Source: Neoscytalidium dimidiatum (Eukaryota; Ascomycota; Dothideomycetes; Botryosphaeriales; Botryosphaeriaceae). Taken from it: a stretch of 64,000 nt of DNA. The stretch covers positions 1,426,001 to 1,490,000 of the forward strand of contig CM074696.1 of NCBI GenBank assembly GCA_037367355.1, in the 5' to 3' direction. The notes below the pieces were generated by a model that was not told where the DNA came from, made no database searches, and saw only the letters and a program-made list of their open reading frames with translations. How positions within the stretch are numbered: the stretch's first letter is position 1; every line of letters starts with the position of its first letter. Of the stretch, positions 42,693-53,021 are shown piece by piece. The translations under genes and the position numbers were made by a program.

Positions 42693-45104
42693 CTAATTCG
42701 CTTCGCCCCTCTGCGGTGCCCATCCCTTCAACCACTCTCTCGCCCTCTGCAAATCGCCACCCTCCGCTTCCATTGCAGCCACACACCACTCCAATCCATA
42801 TCCACCCTTCCCACTCACATCCGCCTCGGCTGCCAGCATCTCCGCTAATCCCCTTCGCTTCTGGCTCGACTCGTCTGTGCAAAAATGCAGCGACGTCTCT
42901 GGCACCTCACCCTCACCAACCAGCAACTTGTCCAGCAACGGCTTGATCAACGGCAGCGCCTCCCTCGTCGACAGGCCCGCAGGTTCGATCTTACGGTTCT
43001 GGCGGCCAGTCTTGCACATCTCATTCTGGCACCACGCCTTGCCGCAGCCCGTCATCAGCTGGGTAAGGTACCGCCGCTCGACGCGCCTGCGGAGAGCCTT
43101 GCCTTCCGGGTCGTACATGCTGACGTACAACGGGCCGAAGCACACGCTGCACAGGCCGATGTCGTTGCCCGGGCCCTGGCCCATGCGGGTGCCGGCGCGG
43201 GTGTCGCCGGTCTTGCTGGCGCCGTCAAGTGTGCGGCCGCAGTTCACGTTGCGGCAAAGGCGTGGCGAGGGTCGGCTCAGCTTTTCGAATTCGTGATGCT
43301 TGAGGTGTGTTGACATATCGCGGAGCCGGATGATCTTGTTGCACAGGTGGCATTCGGTCGTGCGGGCGCCGTCGGCGAGCTCGTGCGGGGTGAGGTTGGA
43401 GAGGAGGGCTTCCGGGTTGGGGTCGTCGGGGTCACCTTCTTGCGGCACTTCAAGGTGACAGAACTGGCAGAGGATGTGCTTTCCGGGACAGACGGTTGTC
43501 TTGTGCTGCGCTAGTTGAGAGAGAGAGGTGAAAGTGCGCTCGCAACTGTCACAGGTATGAGATGTATGGAACATAGCATCGTGTTTTGTGTGGCTGAGTG
43601 CTGTGTTTCCATAGAAGGTGTCATGCGGACAGTGCCAGTGGTTCTGAAAAGCTTTGGAGCGTTTTTGAAAAACTTGACCACAGCCCTTGGGGCAGAGGAT
43701 ATTGTTACGGAGACAGAAGTTCTCGTGGAGGAACAAACTTCCCTTTGGCACCCATTGATGACAATTCTTACATTGGACATCGTCCGGATTCGGCGGTGCA
43801 GTGTTCGGGGAGGATTCTGAGCTCCTGTTCGACGCATCATTTTTATCCTTGGGATCGAACGGAGTGGCCCGGATCTGGTAGACCTTTGGGGTCTTCTCGG
43901 CTGAAGAGCCCTCAGAAGCATATGCATGGACCGAAACGCGTAGAGACTCCGCATCTTCTAGCTCCACGTTCGTTGGAAGTAGCCTTATTCGCTTAGGATA
44001 TTTGCTTGACACATCAGCAAAGACGTGCTCGTCTGCGCGTGGCTTCACTCTTTGGCGAGGTCCAAATGGGCTCACGTAGAGGTCGATCTCCTCCTCGTCG
44101 TCCACTCCGCTGAGCTCAATCTCGATCCCTTGGGCGCGTATCCATGAGGGTATCTCGTAGTCCACGTATTCGCCGTCCAAGACCTGCCCGTGCTCAAGTT
44201 TCAATAGATCCAGCTTTCCTCCTGCCGAACTACCACCCGTAGTGCCAGGAGCCCTCTGCGCCTTTGCAGCTATCCTCTTCAAAGTCTCCCGGGCCTGCTC
44301 TTCATTTAAGGCCTCGATATCCACTTCCAAGTCTGTATCCACCACGCAAATCCCCTCGCCTTCCGGCTTGAATCCGTCGATCAGAAACCGAAACTCCTCT
44401 TTTCTACCTCCAGCGCCGCGACCTCCGGGTATCACAAGTATTTCTCCATTCGTCAAAGTCGTGAAATTCGCGCGCATATGTTGCTCCAAAAGCGATTTCC
44501 AGTCCTCAGGGTCGTACCCCGCTTCCAGCGGGCGTAGCTTGACGAAAGTGCCTTTCGGAAGTTGTTTCGCATGTATCGTTATCCTTGGTTTTGCCTTGCC
44601 GTTTACCGAGATTTCCCTGGCTCCATCCCCCATCGCCACATCCTCATCACTGGTATTCCCGCTCGAGGAATCACTAGTATCACCATCGTGCGATTCGAGG
44701 CCAAGCGACTCCCTCAGAAACTTGCTCAGCACGACCTCTCCCTCGTCGGCGGAGAACTCCCGGATCCCAGCATATACAGCTTTGCCATTATCCGGATTCA
44801 CGAGGCGGAAGGTGAGAGGGTGGGGCAGCTGCTGGACCCTGTCCTGGTACTGCAGCTCGCGCGCGTGGCGTTCGGCGGCGAAGGTGTGCGGGTTGAAGGG
44901 GTCGAATGTGGAGGTGTGGGGCCGGTTCGAGGAGGACTGTGTCGAAACTAACGGTGCGGCAGCCAAGAGCTGTTCGAGGGCGGACGGCGGAAGCAAGAGC
45001 TTGTCGCCGGGGAGCTGGCGCGCCTTGGGCGACGCGGCAACGTCGAACTGCGCGGACCACTGCAGCGGGGCGGGCTCTGTGGGCTCCGTGGGCTCGGCGG
45101 CCAT
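42693..45104 (-). CDS. UFD1-domain protein with C-terminal zinc fingers
   Basis: Intronless gene; starting at MAAEPTEPTEP (45104) it encodes 803 residues, more than twice the size of canonical Ufd1, so it is a distinct fungal fusion. The N-terminal half is UFD1-like: PGDKLLLPPSALEQLL, LTFRLVNP, and the KQLPKGTFVKLRPLEAGYDPEDWKSLLE segment split over the double-psi barrel. The second half has TRAF/XAF1-type zinc fingers, with CKNCHQWVPKGSLFLHENFC and ILCPKGCGQVF. A C2H2-like finger (CDSCERTFTSLSQLAQH) and CHLCNKIIRLRDMSTHLKHH follow. The C-terminus (LEWCVAAMEAEGGDLQRARE) looks UBA-like. It probably works in ubiquitin-dependent turnover with Cdc48; that is inferred from the domains. It is divergent from the F-box gene over 431 bp. 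Confidence 0.9.
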   Translation of the reverse strand: MAAEPTEPTEPAPLQWSAQFDVAASPKARQLPGDKLLLPPSALEQLLAAAPLVSTQSSSNRPHTSTFDPFNPHTFAAERHARELQYQDRVQQLPHPLTFRLVNPDNGKAVYAGIREFSADEGEVVLSKFLRESLGLESHDGDTSDSSSGNTSDEDVAMGDGAREISVNGKAKPRITIHAKQLPKGTFVKLRPLEAGYDPEDWKSLLEQHMRANFTTLTNGEILVIPGGRGAGGRKEEFRFLIDGFKPEGEGICVVDTDLEVDIEALNEEQARETLKRIAAKAQRAPGTTGGSSAGGKLDLLKLEHGQVLDGEYVDYEIPSWIRAQGIEIELSGVDDEEEIDLYVSPFGPRQRVKPRADEHVFADVSSKYPKRIRLLPTNVELEDAESLRVSVHAYASEGSSAEKTPKVYQIRATPFDPKDKNDASNRSSESSPNTAPPNPDDVQCKNCHQWVPKGSLFLHENFCLRNNILCPKGCGQVFQKRSKAFQNHWHCPHDTFYGNTALSHTKHDAMFHTSHTCDSCERTFTSLSQLAQHKTTVCPGKHILCQFCHLEVPQEGDPDDPNPEALLSNLTPHELADGARTTECHLCNKIIRLRDMSTHLKHHEFEKLSRPSPRLCRNVNCGRTLDGASKTGDTRAGTRMGQGPGNDIGLCSVCFGPLYVSMYDPEGKALRRRVERRYLTQLMTGCGKAWCQNEMCKTGRQNRKIEPAGLSTREALPLIKPLLDKLLVGEGEVPETSLHFCTDESSQKRRGLAEMLAAEADVSGKGGYGLEWCVAAMEAEGGDLQRAREWLKGWAPQRGEAN

Positions 45105-45535
45105 GGTGAAAGCAATGAGAAACGGTACTGGCAGCGAGAGTGTCGGACGAAGGAGCGCAAAGTAAAAAGGGAGCGTGGCACAGGCGCGGTAACTTCTCGA
45201 AAGCCGCAATTGTAAGCAGCGCAGGCGACGCAGACGCGGGCCGCCGCGGTGACGCAGACACCACCGAGCAACCGCAGGCCGATAAGATAGTCGGACCGGC
45301 AGGAGGCTAGTCCGCTTGCGGAAAGAGCTGTGGCTTGAGCGGATGACAGCATTGCTCTTGTCAAGCAATGATGGCTTATTGCCGGTCGAACGACCATGTC
45401 CCACGCGCTCCATGCAGCTGTTGGCGTGCGCCGGCTCATATAATTGCTCCCATCTCCCCCTCTGTCCCTCTCAACAGTTTTCTCTTTCTCAAGACCCTCC
45501 CGCCAATCCCCGTCCCTCCCCCGAGCATCCCTTCA
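45105..45535. promoter_or_regulatory. Divergent promoter UFD1-domain gene / F-box gene
   Basis: A 431-bp bidirectional promoter between two genes both linked to ubiquitin pathways. No specific element was identified. Confidence 0.45.
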
Positions 45536-46903
45536 ATGGCTCCATCTGCGGATGCGACCTCCCCCATTACGCTTTACGACTTGCTGAGCAACTCGCTTCT
45601 CCTACGCCAAATCTCGCCCTACCTTCCGTCCGCCTCCATAGGCGCCCTCGCCTCCGTCAACAAAGCTTTCAAGGCCCTCGTCTACCATTCCCCCGACGTC
45701 TTCCGCTACCTCGACCTCTCGACCGTCAAGTCCGCCACCACCCAGAACAATGCGCCACTCGACCGCGGCGGCAACGCCTGGCGCGCAGAGCGCATGGACG
45801 AAGCGCTGACCGAGGACGAGTTCTATTCCGGCCCGCTGCTGGGGAAATTCAACAGACTCGAGAGGAATCACGTCCTGGAGCACGTCTACACCCTGGTCCT
45901 TGACGGGCTCAGCGTGCCGGCGGACCTGGTGCGCGAGATAGTCGCCGAAGACCGCTATAACGTGCGCATCCTGTCGATCCGCGAGGCGGAGCATCTCAAC
46001 GAGCGCAAGCTGCAGCAGGTCCTGCGCTACGCGGTCCGCCCCACCCGCCCGGCGGGTACGCCTCGTCTCAAAGGACTGTATGTCTTCGGCGCGAAAGAAC
46101 CCAGTCCTGCGACGGAGCCGGTGTCAACCAAGAAGCAGCGGAGCCCGCCCCGCACCCCCGGCGGCGTAATGTCGTCTCTTGGCGCGCAGATCGGAGCGGA
46201 ATGGAACCAGCGCTCCAGCGACGCCCTGTCTAGCGCCCTGGCCAGGTCTGAGCATCACAAGTGGTATCAGTCTGCCGGACGCGTGCTGCACAAGCGCCCT
46301 TCACCGGAGTGGGCGGAGACGCTCAAGGCGTGCGAGGGCATCATCTACTTCGACGCCGTGCTATGCAGGGGGCCGCGGCACGACATCGCCGCCGCCGCCG
46401 CCGCCAACCCCGACAGCGGACCCCAGAACGCCTACCTGCCGCCTGCAGTTGCTAGCATCGCTCTGGGCCCGTCAGGGTGCCAGAGCTGCCACTCCTGCCA
46501 AGAGGGACCTGCAGTGTTTGGGAGCTCACCGGCGCACCACCTGCCGCTGCTGAGTCCACCCCCGCTTCACTCCTCGTCCATCCAATCGGCCCAGAAGCCG
46601 TCTATACCTCCAGGCAGCCCCTTCCCCAAGCTGATTGCCCGGTGCGAAGACTGCCTCCGTGGCCGCTGGTGCGAGCGCTGCAACAAGTGGTGGGACGAGG
46701 GCTGCTACAGCGGCAGTGGGAGCTCGCATGCCCACGCCAACGGCTCGACGCTCACCGCCATGCAGCAGACCGAGGCCCTCCAAGAACTGGCCGCCGAGGG
46801 CCGAACTCCCCGCAAAATCAAGGTACATATGGGCCTCTGCACCGAACACTGTCTAGTCGAGGAGATGATGTCTGGGGCCGGGAGCGCTGGTATGTGGGGA
46901 TGA
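45536..46903 (+). CDS. F-box-like protein with cysteine-rich C-terminus
   Basis: Probable substrate adaptor of an SCF ubiquitin ligase. From MAPSADATSP (45536) the frame runs 455 residues. The F-box-like helix set lies at about 12-60 (ITLYDLLSNSLLLRQISPYL, ASVNKAFKALVYHSPDVFRY). The middle is disordered and Ser/Pro-rich. The end is cysteine-rich: GCQSCHSCQEGP, ARCEDCLRGRWCERCNKWW and GLCTEHC, finishing GMWG. Three further coding-like exons lie downstream (47126-47507) and could be joined from a donor at 46823, replacing the last 27 residues with another zinc-binding tail. I list the simpler form as the main model. Confidence 0.8.
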   Translation: MAPSADATSPITLYDLLSNSLLLRQISPYLPSASIGALASVNKAFKALVYHSPDVFRYLDLSTVKSATTQNNAPLDRGGNAWRAERMDEALTEDEFYSGPLLGKFNRLERNHVLEHVYTLVLDGLSVPADLVREIVAEDRYNVRILSIREAEHLNERKLQQVLRYAVRPTRPAGTPRLKGLYVFGAKEPSPATEPVSTKKQRSPPRTPGGVMSSLGAQIGAEWNQRSSDALSSALARSEHHKWYQSAGRVLHKRPSPEWAETLKACEGIIYFDAVLCRGPRHDIAAAAAANPDSGPQNAYLPPAVASIALGPSGCQSCHSCQEGPAVFGSSPAHHLPLLSPPPLHSSSIQSAQKPSIPPGSPFPKLIARCEDCLRGRWCERCNKWWDEGCYSGSGSSHAHANGSTLTAMQQTEALQELAAEGRTPRKIKVHMGLCTEHCLVEEMMSGAGSAGMWG

Positions 46904-47125
46904 GAGAAGAAGAACGGAAGACCGAGCACACCAAAAACGGACATAGCCAACCTCATCCCCACCCGGACATCCGTATCTGGAAGCCGGAGAACACCAACAA
47001 AAGAGAAAGAGGATTAGACCGGAGGGACAGCGCATCTCAACATCTCGGCCCCAGCACTCATAGAGGTATGTCCGTGTAGGGATCACTGCTCCGGAGTAGC
47101 TGACACGACTCTCTTTTTTTTGCAG

Positions 47126-47507
47126 ATCGGCGTGAAGCGCGAATGCTTTGGTTGCGGTCCGACTGTACGTGTGGCGCCCATCATCATCACCATCAACCGA
47201 GCACCAGCACAGCATCCAAATTCTGCCACGCCATCTCCGCCATTCTGCTGATCTTTGACTGACTTGCTATGTGCCATCCCAACAGTGCGCTGAATGCAAG
47301 GCCCTCTTCATCCGCATCTGCCGTCACTGCCGCAACGAGTACTGCATCATCGATAACGACGGCTCTTCCGCTATCGCTGTATGAATTTTTTTCCCCCTTC
47401 CAGACTTGCCCTGGTTTTCTTGAAGCGTGTCTCTGATTCATGAATCTCCCGCCCTGCAGTGCGATTGGTGCAACTACAGCGGCCGACGGACGAGGGAGCT
47501 GTACTGA
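47126..47507 (+). other. Coding-like downstream exons: alternative C-terminus of the F-box gene
   Basis: Segments 47126-47164, 47286-47378 and 47460-47507 have good GT-AG borders, keep phase 0 and end in TGA. They encode 59 residues very rich in cysteine: IGVKRECFGCGPT, CAECKALFIRICRHCRNEYC and CDWCNYSGRRTRELY. This is far from random. A phase-0 donor AAG|GTACAT at 46823 in the F-box gene would join them. They may instead belong to a longer main transcript. Confidence 0.5.
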
Positions 47508-48792
47508 GAGCCGTACACCTCCCGAATTTTCTCCACACATCATTCGGACATCATACCCACAGCCCAGGAGTTAACAGGCGGCAAACTAAATTCGGCCCAC
47601 CAAATGAGCAAAAGGGGAATCGGTAAGCAAGCAAAGCGAGCGACCTCAAGGTTGGGTGACGACGGCGCATAGCATGGCTAGCGTGTTTTTTTTTCTGTAG
47701 TCTCCTCTCTTTTCGTTGACTTCCCTCACTTTTTTATCTTGGGTATCTTTTCGGAACGGACAGATATTTGGTGTTTCCCACCGAGCACATCTCCGCTCTT
47801 CCTCTTCGATTTTTTGTTAGCGAAGACGCATGAATTACGGCTTCATCGCAGATGATACCCTCCCCTCCTCGGAAGAAAAGAAATCACAAAGTCATTCGGG
47901 CGTTCGGGGAACGTTACTCAAACATGCTCATTGCAAGAGTCACCAGTGATCACAAAATGCACATGTGCGTGAGACGAAATTTTGAGCTTTCAAAGCCGCA
48001 TTACGCAGCCTCATTCAGCTATTTTTCTGGTTAATCGATTGCCATCCCTAGGCAATTCTAGCCAAGTACACCCCCTTGCCTTGTGGCGTTGCCCAACTCA
48101 GTTAAGAGAAGTGCAGTCTATGGAAGTAGCATACTGAGACCCTTCCATTTGTCCCTTGTCTGAAAGCCCATCCATCGTTTTCCAGACGCGAGCAAAGGGA
48201 TTCGTGCGATGAGAACCGATAAAAACTAGAGAAAGGGGGCAAGAAGACCATTATCCAGCTGTACGAGGTCGAAGCCAAAAGCTGTGGGTCTTGAAACCGT
48301 GTGTATGAGGACGTGACGTGCTTGGAAGGAAAGACGCTGAGCAAAAAGGTAGGAGATCACAACCTGCCACCCGTTCCACAAGTGTCAATTTCAATCTCTT
48401 CTGCTCGCTTGAAAACCTGATGCAAATTAGAGTCTCGGATGGGAGAGTAATCAAAATCTCCGTTTCAGTGAGGGACCAAAGTTGCTCTATGGTCGCATGA
48501 TAGTGCATCTTGAAGAAAAAGATCAATAACCGGCCGGAACGCCATGCTATGCCGAAATCAAAGTTGTTTTTTGGTCCTCGTGTGGGGTTTTGTGAGTTGA
48601 AATCCCGGGTATTGGTTTGTCTGTGGTGAGAACAAGTCCGCAATTGAGTGAATCCGCTTCGAAAGAATAAAGAGAGTAAGTCATCCGTAGCCGTTGAGCT
48701 ACGAGGAGCTGAAAGAATGAAACTGGACAGCTGCCAGTGGCGATCCTGACGTGGAACAACAGCGTCGACTCTGCCTTTATTGACGTCGCAGT
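47508..48792. other. Convergent intergenic region
   Basis: A 1.3-kb stretch between the F-box gene and the TFIIB 3' end. It holds T-rich runs near 47687 and 47730 but no supported gene. Confidence 0.5.
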
Positions 48793-49860
48793 CTAGGTGG
48801 ACGGCAGCTTGTCGACCTTAAGACCCTTCTCCTTAACCCACTCGGGGTCGAGAAGCTTATCCTTCTGCTGGTAAAGGATCTTGTAAGCCGTACGAATAGT
48901 GCCATCGCTCACACCTGCAACAGGCGCGATGTCCTTCGCCGTCAGAGGCTGCTCAACCAAATAGCTGATCATATAGATGCAGGCAGCGCAAGCCGAAAGG
49001 GGCGAACGACCAGCCAAGGCACCGTGCTTAACCATCTCCTCTGCCAGACGCTGAGCCAACATCTGCACGCGATTGTCCAGACCGAGAGAATTACAGTAAC
49101 GAGCACACAGCTCGGGCGGCGAAGTCGCCTCCTTCGACTTGTATGAGTCACCCGCCATGACCATGCCGCCGGTAGTGAGAACATTGCCAGACTTATTCTG
49201 CTTGTTGAAGAAAGTGTCCAGCAGCTTGAAGATACGGCCGATCTCCTTCTTCGACACACCAGTCAATTCATGGAGTTCACGGAAGGAGCGACCCTGCTGA
49301 GCCTGCCGGCAGGCCAGGAACAGGCAGCCAGCGACAATGGTTTCCAGCGCCTTGCCCTTGAACAGCCTCGAGTCGTCCGTCATCTTGTACATGTGCTTGG
49401 CAGTGTCGCTGACGGTATGCGGAAGAAGCCAACGGTCGCACCACTGACCGATCAGCTTGTAAGCTTGCATAAGTGACTTGTTGCTCTTATCGGTGCCGGA
49501 CTTGTTCTGCGCGCGGTTGAGCTCGCGGCTCTTAGGACCGTCGGTGTACGAGATATTCGTCGCCAGCTGCGAGCCGTTGAGAAGCGGGTTGGCTGCGTCA
49601 CCAACACGCGAAGGATCGTCACCGTTCTGGTCATCGTTTGAGAAGGTTCGCCACTCCGAACGAGTGTCGACCACCCGAGCAGACAGCACGAGACCGCAGG
49701 AGCCACAAACAGTATCACCGCTAGAGAACTCTTCGATGAGGTTCGGAGGGCGCTCCTTGCAATCGGGGCAGATCATGTGGATGTTGTAATTATCCACATA
49801 CTCCTCATCCTGTCTGACGGCGCTCTCCAGAGGACGCACTTCACCCGGAGACAGAGCCAT
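48793..49860 (-). CDS. sua7: Transcription initiation factor TFIIB
   Basis: General RNA polymerase II factor that bridges TBP-DNA and the polymerase. Single exon of 355 residues from MALSPGEVRP (49860), the usual TFIIB length. The zinc ribbon is CPDC at about residue 31, pairing with CGSCGLVL. The B-reader/linker follows (VVDTRSEWRTFSNDD). Two cyclin folds are visible; the first has WLLPHTVSDTAKHMYKM and ACRQAQQGRSFRELHELTGV, the second has SACAACIYMISYLVEQ and IAPVAGVSDGTIRTAYKIL. The open frame continues about 119 codons upstream, but that part is not TFIIB-like. It is divergent from the ATP synthase subunit h gene. Confidence 0.97.
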   Translation of the reverse strand: MALSPGEVRPLESAVRQDEEYVDNYNIHMICPDCKERPPNLIEEFSSGDTVCGSCGLVLSARVVDTRSEWRTFSNDDQNGDDPSRVGDAANPLLNGSQLATNISYTDGPKSRELNRAQNKSGTDKSNKSLMQAYKLIGQWCDRWLLPHTVSDTAKHMYKMTDDSRLFKGKALETIVAGCLFLACRQAQQGRSFRELHELTGVSKKEIGRIFKLLDTFFNKQNKSGNVLTTGGMVMAGDSYKSKEATSPPELCARYCNSLGLDNRVQMLAQRLAEEMVKHGALAGRSPLSACAACIYMISYLVEQPLTAKDIAPVAGVSDGTIRTAYKILYQQKDKLLDPEWVKEKGLKVDKLPST

Positions 49861-50558
49861 GTTGGGCGCTGAGTAGGATCCAGGCGTGAAGAGTTGCAAG
49901 ATGGCGAGCTGCTGGTTGGTGAGCTCCTGAGAGGGCGGAAGAGGCCGCTGAGGCTCTGCCGGCGCAACAACGACTACCTCGCAACGGTCGAGAAGTGAGC
50001 GTGTCCGTTTCTGTCTGTAGCGTTTGGCAATGCGAGACGGCCCGTACGGAGCCCGCTGGCCCAGTTGATCACCGAAGAAATGGGTTGCGGCTTCCTCCCA
50101 GCGATGGCAGCGACGCTGATCGGCAGCAGAGAGCGGCTCTTGACGAGGGTACGTGGGGTTGTGGGCGCGGTCCAGGACAAAGAAGAGGAGAGGTGACGGG
50201 TGTGCTGGGACATGCATATCAGCAGCGGGTGCCTAGATGGCTGAGTAAGGCGCACGTGATATCGGATTTGTAACGAGGAGCTCAGCGAAGCTGAAAGAAG
50301 TTGTTGAAGAAGTTAGAAGTAATGATGCGTTCCAGGTTGTATTTGAGAAGCTATCCCGAGAGCTACAGCTATTGTGAACTTAGTCCTATTGTTGTTCTAT
50401 TGTGCTTCACTTTGCATTCACTCTGTAGCATGGCTTGGCGAGGCGTTGCGCTGGGCCCGAGGTGCATCCGACGCGCGAAGGAAGTTCGACTTCGTCTTTC
50501 CGGCATCGCCTCGACGACGGAGCTCCATCAAGAGAAGCATCACCCACCCCGTGTCATC
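49861..50558. promoter_or_regulatory. Divergent promoter TFIIB / ATP synthase subunit h
   Basis: A 698-bp region. On the TFIIB side an open frame continues in phase with TFIIB to 50217 and may be leader or an extension. No specific element was found. Confidence 0.45.
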
Positions 50559-51048
50559 ATGCTTGGTCAAACAATCAGGGCTTCTGTGAGTCTACATGCC
50601 CTTGTTATTGCTACATTTGATGCTGACCGCGCTCCCAGCGCCTTTCCCTCGGCCGTCTGGCCCAGCGCAATGCCGTCATGACGCGCCGTACCTACCTCAC
50701 GCCTACGGCTGTCCGCCAAGGTATTAAAACCATTGAATCGCGTCGTGCCGTTGCATGTGGCTAACAATAGCATCAATTGCAGCCGACCTTGTCCAGGACA
50801 TGTATCTGCGCGAGCTCAAGAACTACAAGCCCACACCCGTCAAGCCCGCCGATGCCGAGGGTCACGTCCAGAAGTTTTCCGTCCCCAAGCCCCCGGCATC
50901 GCCCGAGGAGAGCGACCTTGCCAGCGAACTGAAGGAGTACGAGACCCAGCAGGTCGAGGTTGAAGGCCAGGCTGCCGCTGGTGAGACCGCTGCGGTGGAG
51001 GAGGACTGGTTTGAGGAGGAGGAGGAGGCGCCGGCCGCTGCCCACTAA
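50559..51048 (+). CDS. atp14: Mitochondrial ATP synthase subunit h
   Basis: Peripheral-stalk subunit of the F1Fo ATP synthase in the inner mitochondrial membrane. Exons 50559-50585, 50639-50720 and 50783-51048 give 124 residues. The first two exons form a basic presequence (MLGQTIRAS, then SLGRLAQRNAVMTRRTY). The mature part begins ADLVQDMYLRELKNYKP and carries the family hallmark DAEGHVQKFSVPKPPASP, then a Glu-rich acidic end, EEDWFEEEEE. Length and organisation match fungal Atp14. The tiny first exon of nine codons depends on the splice model, but the phase closes exactly. Confidence 0.95.
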
Positions 51049-53021
51049 GTGCTGGGATAATTGACTGTACAAAAATACTCCACCGGCCGTCTCATAACGC
51101 AATTGAGGCAATGACGCTCCGTCAAGAAGCTCTTCCAGCGCTCTGCTAGGTTATGTAAATGGTCAATTTCCTTCCTCCGTAAGAATCCATATTCCGAGTC
51201 GGACCTCTGCAAATTGAATATTGTGAAGGTGTCGATTTTGCATTTGACGTCAAGCTTAGTGCAAAAGCGGTTGCAATGGCGGTCTTCATGCTCCGGGCTG
51301 GCCTGCGCAACAAGCTTGCAGCCATTGCCGCTCAGGGCACTTCGAAAAGAGCCAGTGCGCTCAAGTTCCGACACCACTATCTCGGTTCTGAGCCGTACAT
51401 GGAACACATCGCTTCTGAAAACAACAGGGGCAGTCAATGGCATTCCCAGCTCTCAATGCCTCGTTCCCGCGACCCAGATACCACTAGCGTCGCGGGTGGC
51501 CGGGAAAAGCGAGGAGCCTAGCTGGTGTGCGGCTTACTCAGTCCTCGTGTAATCGAGATGGGTAGCGGGCCGGAGCAATTTCCGTGGAATATTCCACAGC
51601 CCTGATCGAGGTGCTGCGTCGTCTAAGTTGGAGATCTTCATCCTCCTATATGCGGCCTGGAGGAGATCTCCAGTACGCTCGTGGGTCGCAGCCACACGCC
51701 ACAACGACCCGGAGCGGTGACACCACGTGGCCGGCTGATGCTTGGCTCATGACCATGAGAGTGGTGGCAGCGGTCGTGCCCGGTCGCTCGTATCGCGCGC
51801 CGCGGCGAGCTACAGGTTTTAATGGCAGGGCTGGGAGGCGGAAGGCGGTAGACGGCAGGCGAACAGCACGAGTCCGAGAAGGCCGAAGAGCCGGGCAGCC
51901 TGCCCTGAAATCAAAACTACGCAATCGCGCTCGCGCTGGGCCGGAAAGGTTGCCGGCTGTCCAGAGCGCACAGGCGAACGGGGCGAGCGCAGTGCTACTG
52001 CACACAAACAATTTCTCGCGCTGGCCCCTAGCCCCGAACGAGCGGGCCGCAGCAACGGCGGTCGACACAGACGACGGGCGGTTTAGGGGAGGGAGGGCAG
52101 CGCGCAGCGTGCAGTGCGCAGCACGCAGCACGCCTTGGGGCAGGGCGGAGCACCTCACCACCAGCGAGCGCGGCGACGCGACTCGCCCAGTAGGAAAATA
52201 CAGTGTACGGCAGACGTCGATCACTTGGCGAGGCAGCGCGTGCGATTCGCCCGCAGGCCCGCAGCAGCGAGTTAAAAATACGTACAGACGCTGCGCCAAG
52301 GGTCCCATCCGCACGCCGCAAGCCGCAGTGTGGCAGCGGGCAGTTCCTACACCGAACGCCCGCCGCCCGTGTCTGTGACGACAGGGAGCTGCCCGTCCAA
52401 TTTGCGCGCTGTTTCAACCAACCTCCAGCAAGAGCCAGCCTGCCTGCTTTCCCACCGCTCCGCACAGTCGTTCCCAGAGCTGCTGGCCCGCTGCGCCCGC
52501 AACCCTCGTTACCGTTACTCCCCACCACCGCTCGCTCCACGCCCGCCGCCGCCGCCGCCGCCGCCGCCGTCGCCGTCGCTATCTCACCGCGCCCTCTCCC
52601 AGGACCCACCAACGCGTGAGCCTGCCCAACCCCAGCTCCTCCCAGGCACCCAGCTCCTTGAGGCTTGCGCAATCTGTTATTTCACTCTTTAACTTCCCGG
52701 GCTCCCAGCCCCGCGAGCAGCGACCAACCCTGAACGCGCGGCTGCTCCAGCTCGCGCCTGCCGCTCTCGAGCAAGCCGTCGCAAGGCGATCTTCGAGCAC
52801 GTTACGCGGATCCCTGCCCGCCCAGCTCCGCCGTTGCGCTCGACTTCGTTCGCTCTTCTCCTTCTGGAACCCTCGCGCGGGGATCACCCATCTCGTTATC
52901 AGCTCGCCTGGTCTGTCGCCGGATGATGGAGAGTTGGAGCTAGCTTCTGTCTCAGACTCGCACTCGCGCACCGAGCCGCATTCTTAGCGGAGCATTCCAT
53001 ATCGATAGCTGTCGTTCCACA
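51049..53021. other. Intergenic region with long GC-rich leader of the DUF1765 gene
   Basis: About 2 kb. The first part is the ATP14 3' region; from about 51800 it is very GC-rich and Ala/Arg-biased in every frame, consistent with a long promoter and leader. A (CCG)n run lies at 52543-52568. A short frame at 51276-51521 begins well but has no recognisable family. Confidence 0.45.
52543..52568. repeat. (CCG)n microsatellite
   Basis: An almost perfect CCG run in the leader region of the DUF1765 gene. It continues imperfectly as CCGTCG. Confidence 0.9.
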
